Part shown: piece after piece, positions 1-8,801 of the stretch
Layout of the letters: every line of letters begins with the position of its first letter
Position numbering within the stretch: position 1 is the stretch's first letter
NCBI GenBank assembly: GCA_964507235.1
Contig: CAZDPE010000002.1
Location: 1-64,000, forward strand
DNA from: Suilimivivens sp964507235
GTDB lineage: Bacteria > Bacillota > Clostridia > Lachnospirales > Lachnospiraceae
Direction: 5' to 3'
DNA: 64,000 nucleotides
The notes under the pieces: model-generated
The model's input: only the letters and a program-made list of their open reading frames with translations
Database searches by the model: none
Told to the model about the DNA's origin: nothing
Made by a program: the position numbers and the translations under genes

Positions 1-52
1 GAGCACTTGACTTTTAATCAAGTTGTCCCGGGTTCGAGTCCCGGGTGGCTCA
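1..52 (+). tRNA. tRNA-Lys (UUU), 5' end outside the window
   Basis: The anticodon arm is complete: stem CTTGA/TCAAG around loop CTTTTAA gives anticodon TTT, which reads lysine codons. It is followed by a short variable region and a T arm (CCGGG, loop TTCGAGT, CCCGG), then the 3' acceptor strand GTGGCTC and discriminator A at 52. The CCA end is not encoded, so it must be added after transcription. The D arm and 5' acceptor strand lie before position 1. Confidence 0.93.
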
Positions 53-196
53 TTATAAAGGCTGTATTTGACAAAGTGAATTTGTTGAATTCAGTCTTTT
101 TCTTATATATTCTTTTGAAATTAGGAAAGTAATGATACAATAAAAACGTGTATAACTTATTCATGGAGTATTTCATATCAGGTTGGGAGCATAAAG

Positions 197-1378
197 ATGA
201 ACAAATTGAGAATAGGTATTATCGGAATGGGAAATATGGGCAGTAAATATGCTCTAATGCTCGCTAAAGGAGAAGTTCCGGCAATGGAGCTTAAAGCCGT
301 TACAAGAACAAAGGAAGAGAAATTGACGGAATTAGAAAAATTGTTATCTGAGGATAGAGAAGCTGATAAAGAAGGAACAAAGATATTACAGGTATTTTAC
401 TCTGCAGATGATTTGATTACAGAAGTAAAGGAAGGAAATCTGGAATTAGACGCAGTAATAATTGCCACACCCCATTACCTGCACCAAAAGCAGACAATAA
501 TGGCCCTGAGAGCCGGTTTGCATGTAATGTGTGATAAGCCGGCAGGCGTTTATAGCCGTCAGGCAAGGGAAATGAAAGAGGAAGCGGAAAAGCATGAATT
601 AGTTTATGCGATGATGTTTAATCAAAGAACAAGTCCTGTTTTTCAAAAGATGAAGGAAATAGTGGAATCAAAAATTTATGGGGAGATAAAACGGGTAAAT
701 TGGGTTGTTACGGATTGGTATCGGCCGGACAGCTATTATAAATCCGGCGGGTGGCGTGCGACATGGTCAAAAGATGGCGGGGGTACACTGCTCAATCAAT
801 GTCCCCATAATCTTGATTTATTGCAGTGGATTTGCGGAATGCCGGTGAGGGTGCAGGCTTTTTGTCATGAGGGAAAATATCATGATATTGAAGTTGAAGA
901 TGAAGTAACAGCATATATGGAATTTAATAATGGTGCAACCGGCGTATTTATTGCTTCTACGGGAGAAGCGCCGGGAATCAACAGGCTTGAAATTTCTATG
1001 GAGGATGCTCTTCTCGTATATGAAAAAAGTGAGCTTAATGTATGCGAACTCGGATTTCACGAGGCAGAATATCGAAAGACTGCGACAGACTGCTTTTCAA
1101 AGCTGAATGGACAGTGGCGTAAATTAGATTGTAAAATCATAGATTCTCAATATATTGAAATGCTAAAAAATTATTCAGATGCAATATTGAAGAAGGCACC
1201 TTTGATAGCAAAAGGAACAGAGGGAAGTAAAAGCTTACTTTTATCCAATGCAATCTATTTGTCTTCATGGAAAAAGGAAATGATTGAAATTCCTAAAGAA
1301 GGGACGGAATATGAATTTCTATTTGAAAAAGCTTTTGAGGAAGGGCTAAATTCCCGGATAAAGTCAAAAATGAAGTAA
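197..1378 (+). CDS. Gfo/Idh/MocA family NAD(P)-dependent oxidoreductase
   Basis: Probable cytoplasmic sugar or cyclitol dehydrogenase that oxidises a substrate hydroxyl with NAD(P). The N-terminus carries a Rossmann nucleotide-binding loop (GIIGMGNMG, residues 7-15). The ATPHYLH strand (about 90-96) and DKPAG (113-117) form the family's EKP-type motif with the catalytic lysine. QCPHNLDL (201-208) supplies the usual active-site histidine. At 393 aa it is of normal family length. The start is supported by GGGAG about 8 bases upstream. It stands alone between the tRNA and an HD protein, so the context gives no substrate. The family is clear; the specific reaction is not. Confidence 0.88.
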   Translation: MNKLRIGIIGMGNMGSKYALMLAKGEVPAMELKAVTRTKEEKLTELEKLLSEDREADKEGTKILQVFYSADDLITEVKEGNLELDAVIIATPHYLHQKQTIMALRAGLHVMCDKPAGVYSRQAREMKEEAEKHELVYAMMFNQRTSPVFQKMKEIVESKIYGEIKRVNWVVTDWYRPDSYYKSGGWRATWSKDGGGTLLNQCPHNLDLLQWICGMPVRVQAFCHEGKYHDIEVEDEVTAYMEFNNGATGVFIASTGEAPGINRLEISMEDALLVYEKSELNVCELGFHEAEYRKTATDCFSKLNGQWRKLDCKIIDSQYIEMLKNYSDAILKKAPLIAKGTEGSKSLLLSNAIYLSSWKKEMIEIPKEGTEYEFLFEKAFEEGLNSRIKSKMK

Positions 1379-1492
1379 AAAGTATGTTAAATTTATAAGT
1401 ATTTGTATGTTTTTATGCATTTATTTCGTTTTATATGGTAGAATAATTAATTGAGGGTAAAGCGTTATATGTTTTGAGAGGTATATTATAAA

Positions 1493-2044
1493 ATGAGAAG
1501 TTTTGAAGAAAAACGTCAAAAACAGCTTGATAAATGTAGAAGAAGGTATGAAGAAAGAAGAGCGCTTTATTATCTTTTGAGAGAAAATGCTTCAGATATT
1601 TTGGATTCGGAAAACTTTCAGAGAACGAGGAATCATATTCAGCATGGGACGATACCGGTGCATAGGCATTGTATTGATGTAGCAAATCAGAGTATAAGAA
1701 TCAGTAAATGGCTTGATATACCGTGCAGTCAGCGTGAGTTAATCCGGGGAGCGCTTTTGCATGATTATTTTCTTTATGACTGGCACGATAAAAGCAGGGA
1801 AAACTATCAGAAGCTTCATGGTTTTTATCATCCGGGCATTGCTTTAAAAAATGCGGAAAAAGAGTATCAGTTGTCTTTAAGGGAAAAGGATATTATAAAA
1901 AAGCACATGTGGCCGCTTACGGTAGTTCCGCCGATGTGCAGGGAAGCATGGATTGTAACGACAGCGGATAAATACTGTTCATTGCTGGAAACTTTAAGAC
2001 TTCATAAGGGCATAAGAAAGGCAAGAGTAGGCCTGGCCAGATAA
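1493..2044 (+). CDS. HD-domain protein, putative phosphohydrolase
   Basis: Small (183 aa) soluble protein with a basic, Arg/Lys-rich first 30 residues followed by an HD-type metal-binding fold. Visible metal ligands are the histidines at 57/59, the LLHDYFLYDWH block (HD at 90-91), and later histidines in KLHGFYHPG and KKHMWP. Family members hydrolyse phosphate esters or nucleotides, but some are only regulatory. It lies 30 bases upstream of the decarboxylase and may be co-transcribed with it. Substrate cannot be told from the sequence. Confidence 0.8.
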   Translation: MRSFEEKRQKQLDKCRRRYEERRALYYLLRENASDILDSENFQRTRNHIQHGTIPVHRHCIDVANQSIRISKWLDIPCSQRELIRGALLHDYFLYDWHDKSRENYQKLHGFYHPGIALKNAEKEYQLSLREKDIIKKHMWPLTVVPPMCREAWIVTTADKYCSLLETLRLHKGIRKARVGLAR

Positions 2045-2074
2045 GAAAAGATTTATTTAGGGAACTTGTAGAAG

Positions 2075-3598
2075 ATGGGAAAAGGTTTGTTTGAGGAACT
2101 TAAAAAATACGGAAATAGTGATTTTTATCCCTTTCATATGCCGGGTCATAAGAGAAATTCCGAAAGTGGGCCATTGTCAGAAGTATATCAATATGATATT
2201 ACGGAAATAGATGGATTCGATAATCTTCATCAGGCACAGGGAATTATTAGTGAAGCACAGAAGCATGCGGCTCTTCTTTACCACTCGGAGGAAACCTATT
2301 TTCTTATCAATGGAAGCACAGCAGGAATTTTAAGCGCTGTATCTTCTATTGCAGGCAGAGGGCAAAAGCTGATTACCGCAAGAAATTGTCATAAAGCCGT
2401 ATATCATGCGGCTTTTTTAAATCGTCTGGAAATGGAATATGTCTATCCTGATGAAATAGCAGATTTTGGAATCTCAGGGGGGATCAGCGCAAGGCAGATA
2501 GAAGATAAAATCAAAGAAATTGCTGATAATGAAGGAATTACGAAAGACAGGATAAATTCATTAGTTGCGGGTATTATTCTGACCTCGCCGACATATGATG
2601 GTATTCTTTCGGACGTAAAGGAAATTGTTAAAACGGCACACAGCTATGGGATTCCGGTAATTGTAGATCAGGCTCATGGCGCACATTTCGGATTTCATAG
2701 TGCTTTTCCTGAAAGCGCTGTAACGGAAGGTGCCGACCTTGTAATTCACAGCGTGCATAAGACACTGCCTGCGCCGACGCAGACGGCCCTTTTACATTAT
2801 AATGGTTCTCTTGTAGACAGGGAGCTTATCAGAAAATACTTAAGAATTTATCAGTCCAGCAGTCCGTCATATATATTGATGGCGGGTATTGATGCCTGTA
2901 TGGAAATTGTTGAAAGCAAGGGAGAAGAGAAGCTTGAAAAGCTGATTTCCTACAGAAAAGAATTTATGGAGGAAGCCGGAAATCTTAAATGTATCAGACT
3001 GTATCCTGCTATGACAGAAAAAGAAACGCAGAAAAATGACAAATTTTATGAATGCGGAATTCAGGAACCGGGACGGCTTTTAATTTCTGTACGGGGAACG
3101 TCGTTTAGCGGACAGCAGCTTTATGATATTCTGAGGGAAAAGTATCATTTGCAGATGGAAATGTGTGCTTCTGATTATGTAATAGCGATTTTATCGATGA
3201 TGGACAGAAGAGAAGGCCTGAAGCGTCTGGCGCAGGCGCTTACGGAAATAGATAAAACGCTTGAGCGAAACGGTGGAAAAAAGAAAAGACAAGAAGAAAA
3301 AGACAATAATAAGAAAATACCGGACTATCAACAATACCGACCTGGAAGAATACTTAAAATCAGTGAGGCATTTATTGCCCAAAGTGATTATATACGTTTA
3401 GAGGAGGCAGAAGAAAGAATTGCTGCAGACTTTATCAATTTGTATCCTCCGGGCATACCGATTCTCGTGCCGGGGGAAAAAATAGATGGTAAGGCAGTGG
3501 AAATAATAGCAGCATATCTTAAAGCCGGCTATAATGTGCAGGGGATTGAGAAGCATACACCGGAAAACATATATTATGTGAAAGCAGTTAAAGAATAA
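2075..3598 (+). CDS. Orn/Lys/Arg decarboxylase-family PLP enzyme
   Basis: Fold-type I pyridoxal-phosphate enzyme of the SpeA/Cad/YaaO group, which decarboxylates arginine, lysine or ornithine to polyamine precursors. The N-terminus has the family's FHMPGHKRN signature (20-28). The cofactor site shows VDQAHGAHFGFH (197-208, Asp pairing with the pyridine nitrogen and the conserved HGAH) and SVHKTLPAPTQ with Schiff-base Lys229. The C-terminal domain ends in the usual PPGIPI(L)VPGE block. At 507 aa it matches the short YaaO-like form without the N-terminal wing domain. In Bacillus subtilis yaaO also lies just before tmk-yaaQ-yaaR-holB, and that neighbourhood is kept here. Exact substrate unknown. 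Confidence 0.88.
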   Translation: MGKGLFEELKKYGNSDFYPFHMPGHKRNSESGPLSEVYQYDITEIDGFDNLHQAQGIISEAQKHAALLYHSEETYFLINGSTAGILSAVSSIAGRGQKLITARNCHKAVYHAAFLNRLEMEYVYPDEIADFGISGGISARQIEDKIKEIADNEGITKDRINSLVAGIILTSPTYDGILSDVKEIVKTAHSYGIPVIVDQAHGAHFGFHSAFPESAVTEGADLVIHSVHKTLPAPTQTALLHYNGSLVDRELIRKYLRIYQSSSPSYILMAGIDACMEIVESKGEEKLEKLISYRKEFMEEAGNLKCIRLYPAMTEKETQKNDKFYECGIQEPGRLLISVRGTSFSGQQLYDILREKYHLQMEMCASDYVIAILSMMDRREGLKRLAQALTEIDKTLERNGGKKKRQEEKDNNKKIPDYQQYRPGRILKISEAFIAQSDYIRLEEAEERIAADFINLYPPGIPILVPGEKIDGKAVEIIAAYLKAGYNVQGIEKHTPENIYYVKAVKE

Positions 3599-3633
3599 AT
3601 CAGCGCATATGGCGGCGCGGAAATGAGGTTAAT

Positions 3634-5046
3634 ATGAGAAAAACAAAAATTATCTGCACCATTGGTCCAGCCAGTGAAAGTGAGGAAAAATTAAGAGAGC
3701 TAATGCAGGCAGGAATGAATGTCGCCCGCTTTAATTTTTCTCATGGCAGTCATGAGGAGCATAAGATAAAATTTGACAGAGTCATAAAGGTAAGCAATGA
3801 ATTGGGACTTCCTGTCGCAACCCTGTTGGATACCAAGGGGCCTGAAATCAGATTAAAGGATATAGAAGGCGGCAGAACAGAATTAATTGTGGGACAGAAG
3901 TTTATTCTCACAACAGATGAAATGCTCGGTACAAATGAGAAGGTTACTATCTCTTATAAAAATCTGAAAAATGATATCTCGGCAGGAACTACCATATTAA
4001 TTGATGATGGTTTAATTGAAATGGTTGTGGATGAGATTAATGAAACCGATATAATATGTACAGTAATTAATGGAGGACCTATTTCAAATCATAAAGGGGT
4101 TAATGTTCCAGGGGCAATTTTATCTATGCCTTATATCAGCGATGTTGACAGAAGTGATATTATGTTCGGCTGTGACATGGGTTTTGATTTCCTTGCTGCT
4201 TCGTTTGTCCGCTGCAAAGAGGATATTCTTGAGGTTCGTAAGATTCTTAACGAACACAACAGTCATATGAAAATTATCGCCAAAATTGAAAATATGCAGG
4301 GAATCCATAACTTAGATGAGATTTTGGAAGCATCTGACGGTATTATGGTGGCAAGAGGGGATATGGGAGTTGAAATCCCGATGGAAGAAGTGCCTGTAGT
4401 ACAGAAACAGATGATTAAGAAGGCGGAGGCCCTTGGGAAGCATGTTATAACTGCAACGCAGATGCTGGAATCCATGATTAAAAATCCCAGACCTACAAGG
4501 GCGGAAACTACAGATATTGCCAATGCCATTTATGACGGTACAACGGCTATTATGCTTTCGGGGGAAAGCGCTGCAGGGCTTTATCCAGTGGAAGCAGTAA
4601 AAACTATGGCTAAGATTGCAGAACGTACGGAGCAGGATATTGACTATAACAGCAGAATGAAGCGCAGGAAGGAAATTGATAATTTTGACATTACGACGGC
4701 AATATCCCATGCAACCTGCACAACGGCTATGGATTTGCAGGCAGCGGCCATTATTACGGTTACGATTTCCGGCTTTACAGCAGGCATGATTGCCAGATAT
4801 AAACCAAGCTGTCCTATTATTGCATGCAGTGTCAGCCCAAGAATATGCAGACAGTTAAATCTTTCCTGGGGCGTTACGCCTCTTTGGATTGCAAGAGAAA
4901 GCTCTGCAGATGATTTGTTTGACGAAGCGGTGCATGCTGCGGAGGAAGCAGGTTATATTAAAAAAGGAGACAGAGTTGTATTGACCGCCGGAGTGCCTCT
5001 TGGAGTTTCCGGAAAAACGAATATGATTCGAGTGGTAGAGGTTTAA
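3634..5046 (+). CDS. pyk: pyruvate kinase
   Basis: Catalyses phosphoenolpyruvate + ADP to pyruvate + ATP, the last step of glycolysis. The N-terminus shows TKIICTIGPAS and the substrate/metal segment ARFNFSHG (31-38, Arg32). Catalytic Lys217 lies in AKIEN, metal/substrate residues in ARGDMGVEI (about 240-248), and the monovalent-cation and allosteric regions follow. At 470 aa it has the A, B and C domains but not the extra C-terminal PEP-utiliser-like domain of many Firmicute enzymes. A GAGG ribosome site precedes ATG 3634. It sits between the decarboxylase and the kinase of the holB cluster and supplies pyruvate that the oxidoreductase at 33.9-37.2 kb could use. Confidence 0.97.
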   Translation: MRKTKIICTIGPASESEEKLRELMQAGMNVARFNFSHGSHEEHKIKFDRVIKVSNELGLPVATLLDTKGPEIRLKDIEGGRTELIVGQKFILTTDEMLGTNEKVTISYKNLKNDISAGTTILIDDGLIEMVVDEINETDIICTVINGGPISNHKGVNVPGAILSMPYISDVDRSDIMFGCDMGFDFLAASFVRCKEDILEVRKILNEHNSHMKIIAKIENMQGIHNLDEILEASDGIMVARGDMGVEIPMEEVPVVQKQMIKKAEALGKHVITATQMLESMIKNPRPTRAETTDIANAIYDGTTAIMLSGESAAGLYPVEAVKTMAKIAERTEQDIDYNSRMKRRKEIDNFDITTAISHATCTTAMDLQAAAIITVTISGFTAGMIARYKPSCPIIACSVSPRICRQLNLSWGVTPLWIARESSADDLFDEAVHAAEEAGYIKKGDRVVLTAGVPLGVSGKTNMIRVVEV

Positions 5047-5051
5047 TTTGC

Positions 5052-5633
5052 ATGGGAAAAATGGTATACTTAATGGGGAAAAGTTCTACCGGGAAGGATA
5101 CGGTTTATAAGCAGCTGCTGAAAAAGAACTCTTTGGGATTAAAGAAGATAGTTCCGTATACCACAAGGCCTATCCGTGATGGAGAAAAGCAGGGAAGAGA
5201 GTATTTTTTTACAGATGACAACGGTTTTCAGGAATTAGATGCGCAGGGAAAGGTAATTGAAGCCCGGGCGTATCATACATATCATGGGGTATGGCGGTAT
5301 TTTACGGTTGATGACGGCAATATCGATTTGAAAAGCAATGATTATATTATTATCGGTACATTGGAATCCTTTGTTAAGACGGCAGAATATTTTGGAAGAG
5401 ATAAGGTTATTCCGGTACTGCTTGTAGTTGATGACGGAGTAAGACTTCAAAGGGCCCTTGACAGAGAGAGGCGCCAGGAAAATCCTAAGTATCAGGAATT
5501 GTGCAGGCGGTATCTTGCAGATGAAGAGGATTTTTCGGAGGATAAGCTGGCAGCGGCGGGAGTGACGCTAAAATTTTCCAATGAAAATCTTGAAAAATGT
5601 CTTTCGGAAATAGAAGCATATCTGTTACACTGA
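5052..5633 (+). CDS. guanylate kinase-like nucleotide kinase
   Basis: Belongs to the guanylate-kinase fold: an N-terminal P-loop (GKSSTGKDT, 9-17) and the GMP-recognition pattern TTRPIRDGE with a following Tyr (37-51). GMP kinases convert GMP to GDP. The P-loop ends GKD rather than the classic GKS/T, so nucleotide specificity should be treated with care. It starts 5 bases after pyk stops and precedes yaaR-holB, which is the slot held by thymidylate kinase (tmk) in Bacillus. It could therefore be a paralogue with a specialised role rather than the housekeeping Gmk. The 193-aa length is normal for the family. Confidence 0.8.
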   Translation: MGKMVYLMGKSSTGKDTVYKQLLKKNSLGLKKIVPYTTRPIRDGEKQGREYFFTDDNGFQELDAQGKVIEARAYHTYHGVWRYFTVDDGNIDLKSNDYIIIGTLESFVKTAEYFGRDKVIPVLLVVDDGVRLQRALDRERRQENPKYQELCRRYLADEEDFSEDKLAAAGVTLKFSNENLEKCLSEIEAYLLH

Positions 5634-5666
5634 AACGGAAAGGCAACTGAAAGGAGGGTAACTGTT

Positions 5667-6107
5667 ATGGATATTAAAGTGAATCAGGTTCAGCAGGTTG
5701 CCCAGACGGAAGCTGCGGCACCGGTGAGAGAATCGGACGGAACCTTTAAATTTACATTGGTAAGTCATGTGGAAGAACAGGAACTGCAGGCCAGACTGAA
5801 TACTCTGATGGAAGAAATTACAATGCAGGGTGATAAGCTTGCCAAAAAACGTGATGTCCGGGATATGAAGAGATACCGTGGTTTGATTAAGGATTTTATG
5901 AATGAAATTGTCAGCAGATCTCATTCCTTCAGCAGAGAGAATTTTCTGGACAGGAGAGGAAGACACAGAGTATATGGAATTATCCGGCTTGTGGATGAAA
6001 ATCTGGATGAGTTAGCGCAGGAACTTATGAAGGACGAGCAGGATCATCTTGCAATTCTTGCAAAAATAGGAGAAATCAGGGGGCTTTTGTTGGATATACT
6101 GACGTAA
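5667..6107 (+). CDS. YaaR family protein (DUF327)
   Basis: Small (146 aa) helical protein of the YaaR family. The start is fixed by AAAGGAGGG just upstream of ATG 5667. Recognisable family features are the N-terminal FKFTLVSH stretch, the RYRGLIKDFMNEIV block, and a C-terminal heptad-like helix ending in GEIRGLLLDIL. Family function is not established. Its genetic linkage to holB and ricT is conserved across Firmicutes and holds here, with 12 bases to holB. No signal peptide or membrane segment. Confidence 0.87.
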   Translation: MDIKVNQVQQVAQTEAAAPVRESDGTFKFTLVSHVEEQELQARLNTLMEEITMQGDKLAKKRDVRDMKRYRGLIKDFMNEIVSRSHSFSRENFLDRRGRHRVYGIIRLVDENLDELAQELMKDEQDHLAILAKIGEIRGLLLDILT

Positions 6108-6119
6108 GGGGGATAAATT

Positions 6120-7118
6120 ATGAGCAGATTTAAAGATATTGTGGGACAGGAGCAGATTAAAGAGCATCTTGAAGGAGCCATTCGTTTAAATAAAGTATCA
6201 CATGCCTATATTATTAATGGCGAGAGAAGCTCCGGTAAGGAATTTATTGCGAAAACCTTTGCAATGGCGCTGCAGTGCGAGGCGCGCAGCGGACAGGAAA
6301 CAGAACCCTGCGGTGAATGCCATGCCTGTAAACAGGCTTTAAGCGGCAATCATCCTGATATTAAGTTTCTTACTCACGAAAAACCCAATACTATCAGTGT
6401 GGATGATATTCGTTCACAGATAAATAATGATGTGGCAATTAAGCCTTACAGTGGACCGAAGAAAATTTATATTATTAATGAAGGAGAAAAGATGACGGTA
6501 CAGGCTCAGAATGCTTTGTTAAAAACATTGGAAGAGCCGCCGGAATACGCCGTCATTTTGATTCTTACGGCTAACGCCAACGCATTGCTTCCTACTATTT
6601 TGAGCCGCTGTGTGCTGCTTAATATGAAGCCGGTAAAGGATGAGCAGGTAAAAAAATTTCTCATGGAAACCATGGAAATTCCTGATTATAAGGCAGATAT
6701 TTGTGTGGCGTTTGCCAGAGGAAATCTTGGAAAAGCCAGAATTCTTGCTAAAAGTGAGGAATTTGATAAGGTAAAAGAAGAAGCTGTTACTTTGCTGAAA
6801 TATATCAACGATATGGAAATTAATGAAATCGTTGCAGCAATTAAAAAGATTAATGAATACAAATTTGATGTGAATGATTATATGGACATTCTTTCCATAT
6901 GGTATCGTGATGTTTTATTATTTAAGGCTACTCATGATGCAAACCACTTGATTTTCAGGGAAGAAATCCAGTATATTAGAAAGGTGGCGGACAAGAGTAC
7001 CTATGAGGGTATTGAAACGATTATTGATGCCCTTGAAAAGACGAAGCAGCGCTTAAATGCCAATGTTAATTTTGATTTGGTCATGGAGCTTTTGCTGCTT
7101 ACCATTAAAGAGAATTAG
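6120..7118 (+). CDS. holB: DNA polymerase III subunit delta'
   Basis: Part of the clamp-loader complex that places the sliding clamp on DNA. The N-terminal AAA+ module has the expected order: FKDIVGQEQIKEHL (4-17), a degenerate P-loop region (GERSSGKEF), a zinc-binding cysteine set (C-x2-C-x2-C in CGECHACK preceded by Cys), the IINEGEKMT Walker-B-like strand, and the SRC motif (ILSRC) typical of delta'. The C-terminal helical collar domain completes 332 aa, normal for delta'. It follows yaaR by 12 bases and precedes ricT by 16, in a conserved replication cluster. Confidence 0.95.
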   Translation: MSRFKDIVGQEQIKEHLEGAIRLNKVSHAYIINGERSSGKEFIAKTFAMALQCEARSGQETEPCGECHACKQALSGNHPDIKFLTHEKPNTISVDDIRSQINNDVAIKPYSGPKKIYIINEGEKMTVQAQNALLKTLEEPPEYAVILILTANANALLPTILSRCVLLNMKPVKDEQVKKFLMETMEIPDYKADICVAFARGNLGKARILAKSEEFDKVKEEAVTLLKYINDMEINEIVAAIKKINEYKFDVNDYMDILSIWYRDVLLFKATHDANHLIFREEIQYIRKVADKSTYEGIETIIDALEKTKQRLNANVNFDLVMELLLLTIKEN

Positions 7119-7134
7119 TGAGGTTGATAGATTT

Positions 7135-8043
7135 ATGATTAAAGTAGTTGGAGTACGTTTCAGAACCGCAGGCAAGATATATTTTTTTGATCCCGGTAAA
7201 TTAGATATAAAAAGAAACAGCCACGTGATTGTGGAAACAGCCAGAGGAATTGAATACGGTACAGTTGTAGGAGATGTAAAAGAGGTAGAGGATGATAAGG
7301 TGATTCAGCCTCTTAAGCCGGTTTTGCGTATTGCTACAGAAAGAGATGACGAGCAGGAAGCCGCCAACAAGATTAAGGAAAAAGATGCATTTAAAATATG
7401 CCTTGAGAAAATACAAAAGCATGGTCTTGAAATGAAATTGATTGATGCAGAGTATACTTTTGACAATAACAAGGTGCTGTTTTATTTTACGGCTGACGGA
7501 AGAATTGATTTCAGGGAACTTGTAAAGGATTTGGCGGCAGTCTTTAAGACAAGAATCGAACTACGTCAGATTGGCGTAAGGGACGAAACAAAGATTCTCG
7601 GAGGTATCGGTATTTGCGGAAGAGAGCTTTGCTGTCATACCCATTTATCAGAGTTTGTGCCCGTTTCCATCAAAATGGCCAAGGAGCAGAACCTTTCTTT
7701 AAACCCCACAAAGATTTCAGGAGTGTGCGGCAGATTGATGTGCTGCTTAAAGCACGAGGAAGAAACTTATGAAGAGCTTAACAGAAGGCTTCCTAATGTG
7801 GGAGATCATGTAACTACTGAGGATGGACTTAAGGGTGAAGTTTCCAGTGTGAATGTGCTGCGTCAGCTTGTGAAGGTCATTGTAGATGTAGGGGATGAAA
7901 AGGAAATCCAGGAATATAAAGTGGAACAGCTCAGGTTCAGAAGAAAACACAGGAACAATAAGGTTGAACTTCAGGATGAAGAATTAAAAGAGCTTGAGAA
8001 GCTGGAAAAAGAGGAAGGAAAGTCAAAATTAGATGACAACTGA
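7135..8043 (+). CDS. ricT: PSP1/YaaT family protein, RicT-like
   Basis: Member of the PSP1 C-terminal family. In Bacillus subtilis RicT (YaaT) works with RicA and RicF in a complex with iron-sulfur clusters that affects RNase Y activity and development. The paired cysteine segments typical of the family are present: GICGRELCCHTHL and GVCGRLMCCLKHE. ATG 7135 is preferred over an in-frame upstream ATG at 7057, which lies inside holB and lacks homologous sequence. GAGG stands about 11 bases before 7135. The 302-aa product ends in a charged tail that overlaps trmN6 by 11 bases, implying translational coupling. Confidence 0.93.
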   Translation: MIKVVGVRFRTAGKIYFFDPGKLDIKRNSHVIVETARGIEYGTVVGDVKEVEDDKVIQPLKPVLRIATERDDEQEAANKIKEKDAFKICLEKIQKHGLEMKLIDAEYTFDNNKVLFYFTADGRIDFRELVKDLAAVFKTRIELRQIGVRDETKILGGIGICGRELCCHTHLSEFVPVSIKMAKEQNLSLNPTKISGVCGRLMCCLKHEEETYEELNRRLPNVGDHVTTEDGLKGEVSSVNVLRQLVKVIVDVGDEKEIQEYKVEQLRFRRKHRNNKVELQDEELKELEKLEKEEGKSKLDDN

Positions 8044-8776
8044 TGTACTTCTTAAAGAAAATGAGAGAGTGGATGATTTGCAGAGAAATCATTACAAAAT
8101 CATTCAGGATTCGGAGCGTTTTTGCTTTGGAATGGATGCAGTGCTGTTATCCGGTTTTGCCAGAGCGGGTGAAGGTGACAGGGTTTTGGATTTGGGAACC
8201 GGAACGGGAATTATTCCGATTTTAATGGAAGCCAAGACGAAAGCCACCCACTTAACAGGGCTTGAAATTCAGGCTGAAAGTGCAGATATGGCAGCCCGCA
8301 GTGTAAGGCTGAATGGCCTTGATGAAAAAATAACAATAGTAACCGGGGATATTAAGGAAGCAGTCAGCTTATTTGGGGCTGCTTCTTTTGACGTTGTTAC
8401 TTGTAATCCTCCCTATATGACAGAGCATCATGGCCTGACAAATCCGGAAGCACCCAAAGCTATTGCAAGACATGAATTGCTTTGTACCCTTGAGGATGTT
8501 ATCAGCCAAAGCGCAAAGCTGCTTAAGCCGGGCGGTAATTTTTTTATGGTTCACAGGCCCTTCCGGCTTGCAGATATTATCGTTCTGCTCAGACAATACA
8601 GATTGGAGCCCAAAAGGATGAAGCTGGTATATCCTTTTGCCGATAAAGAGCCAAATATGGTTTTGATTGAAGCAAACCGGGGTGGGAAACCGAGAATGAC
8701 AGTAGAAAAACCGCTGATTGTTTATAAGGAACCGGGAGTTTATACTGAAGAAATTTATGATATTTATGGATATTAA
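8033..8776 (+). CDS. trmN6: tRNA1(Val) adenine-37 N6-methyltransferase
   Basis: SAM-dependent methyltransferase of the TrmN6/YabB family, which methylates adenine 37 in tRNA-Val in enteric bacteria. The SAM-binding loop DLGTGTG is at 53-59. NPPYM at 125-129 is the N6-adenine type catalytic motif. The N-terminal RFCFGMDAVLLS segment is characteristic of the family. At 247 aa it is of normal length. The start overlaps ricT, the same order as yaaT-yabA-yabB in Bacillus but with no yabA gene. Substrate tRNA in this organism is inferred from family membership. Confidence 0.92.
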   Translation: MTTDVLLKENERVDDLQRNHYKIIQDSERFCFGMDAVLLSGFARAGEGDRVLDLGTGTGIIPILMEAKTKATHLTGLEIQAESADMAARSVRLNGLDEKITIVTGDIKEAVSLFGAASFDVVTCNPPYMTEHHGLTNPEAPKAIARHELLCTLEDVISQSAKLLKPGGNFFMVHRPFRLADIIVLLRQYRLEPKRMKLVYPFADKEPNMVLIEANRGGKPRMTVEKPLIVYKEPGVYTEEIYDIYGY

Positions 8777-8801
8777 TGAATCTGCTGTGGGAGATGAATT
8801 C

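Noticed and set aside
62..141. Promoter before the first oxidoreductase gene (TTGAAA 115 / TACAAT 136)
   Set aside because: The spacing is only 15 bases, and no better -35 is found; too weak to list.
818..1060. Antisense frame in the Gfo/Idh/MocA gene, and similar antisense frames elsewhere
   Set aside because: They overlap well-supported genes, have no ribosome site, and show compositions typical of reverse-strand shadows.
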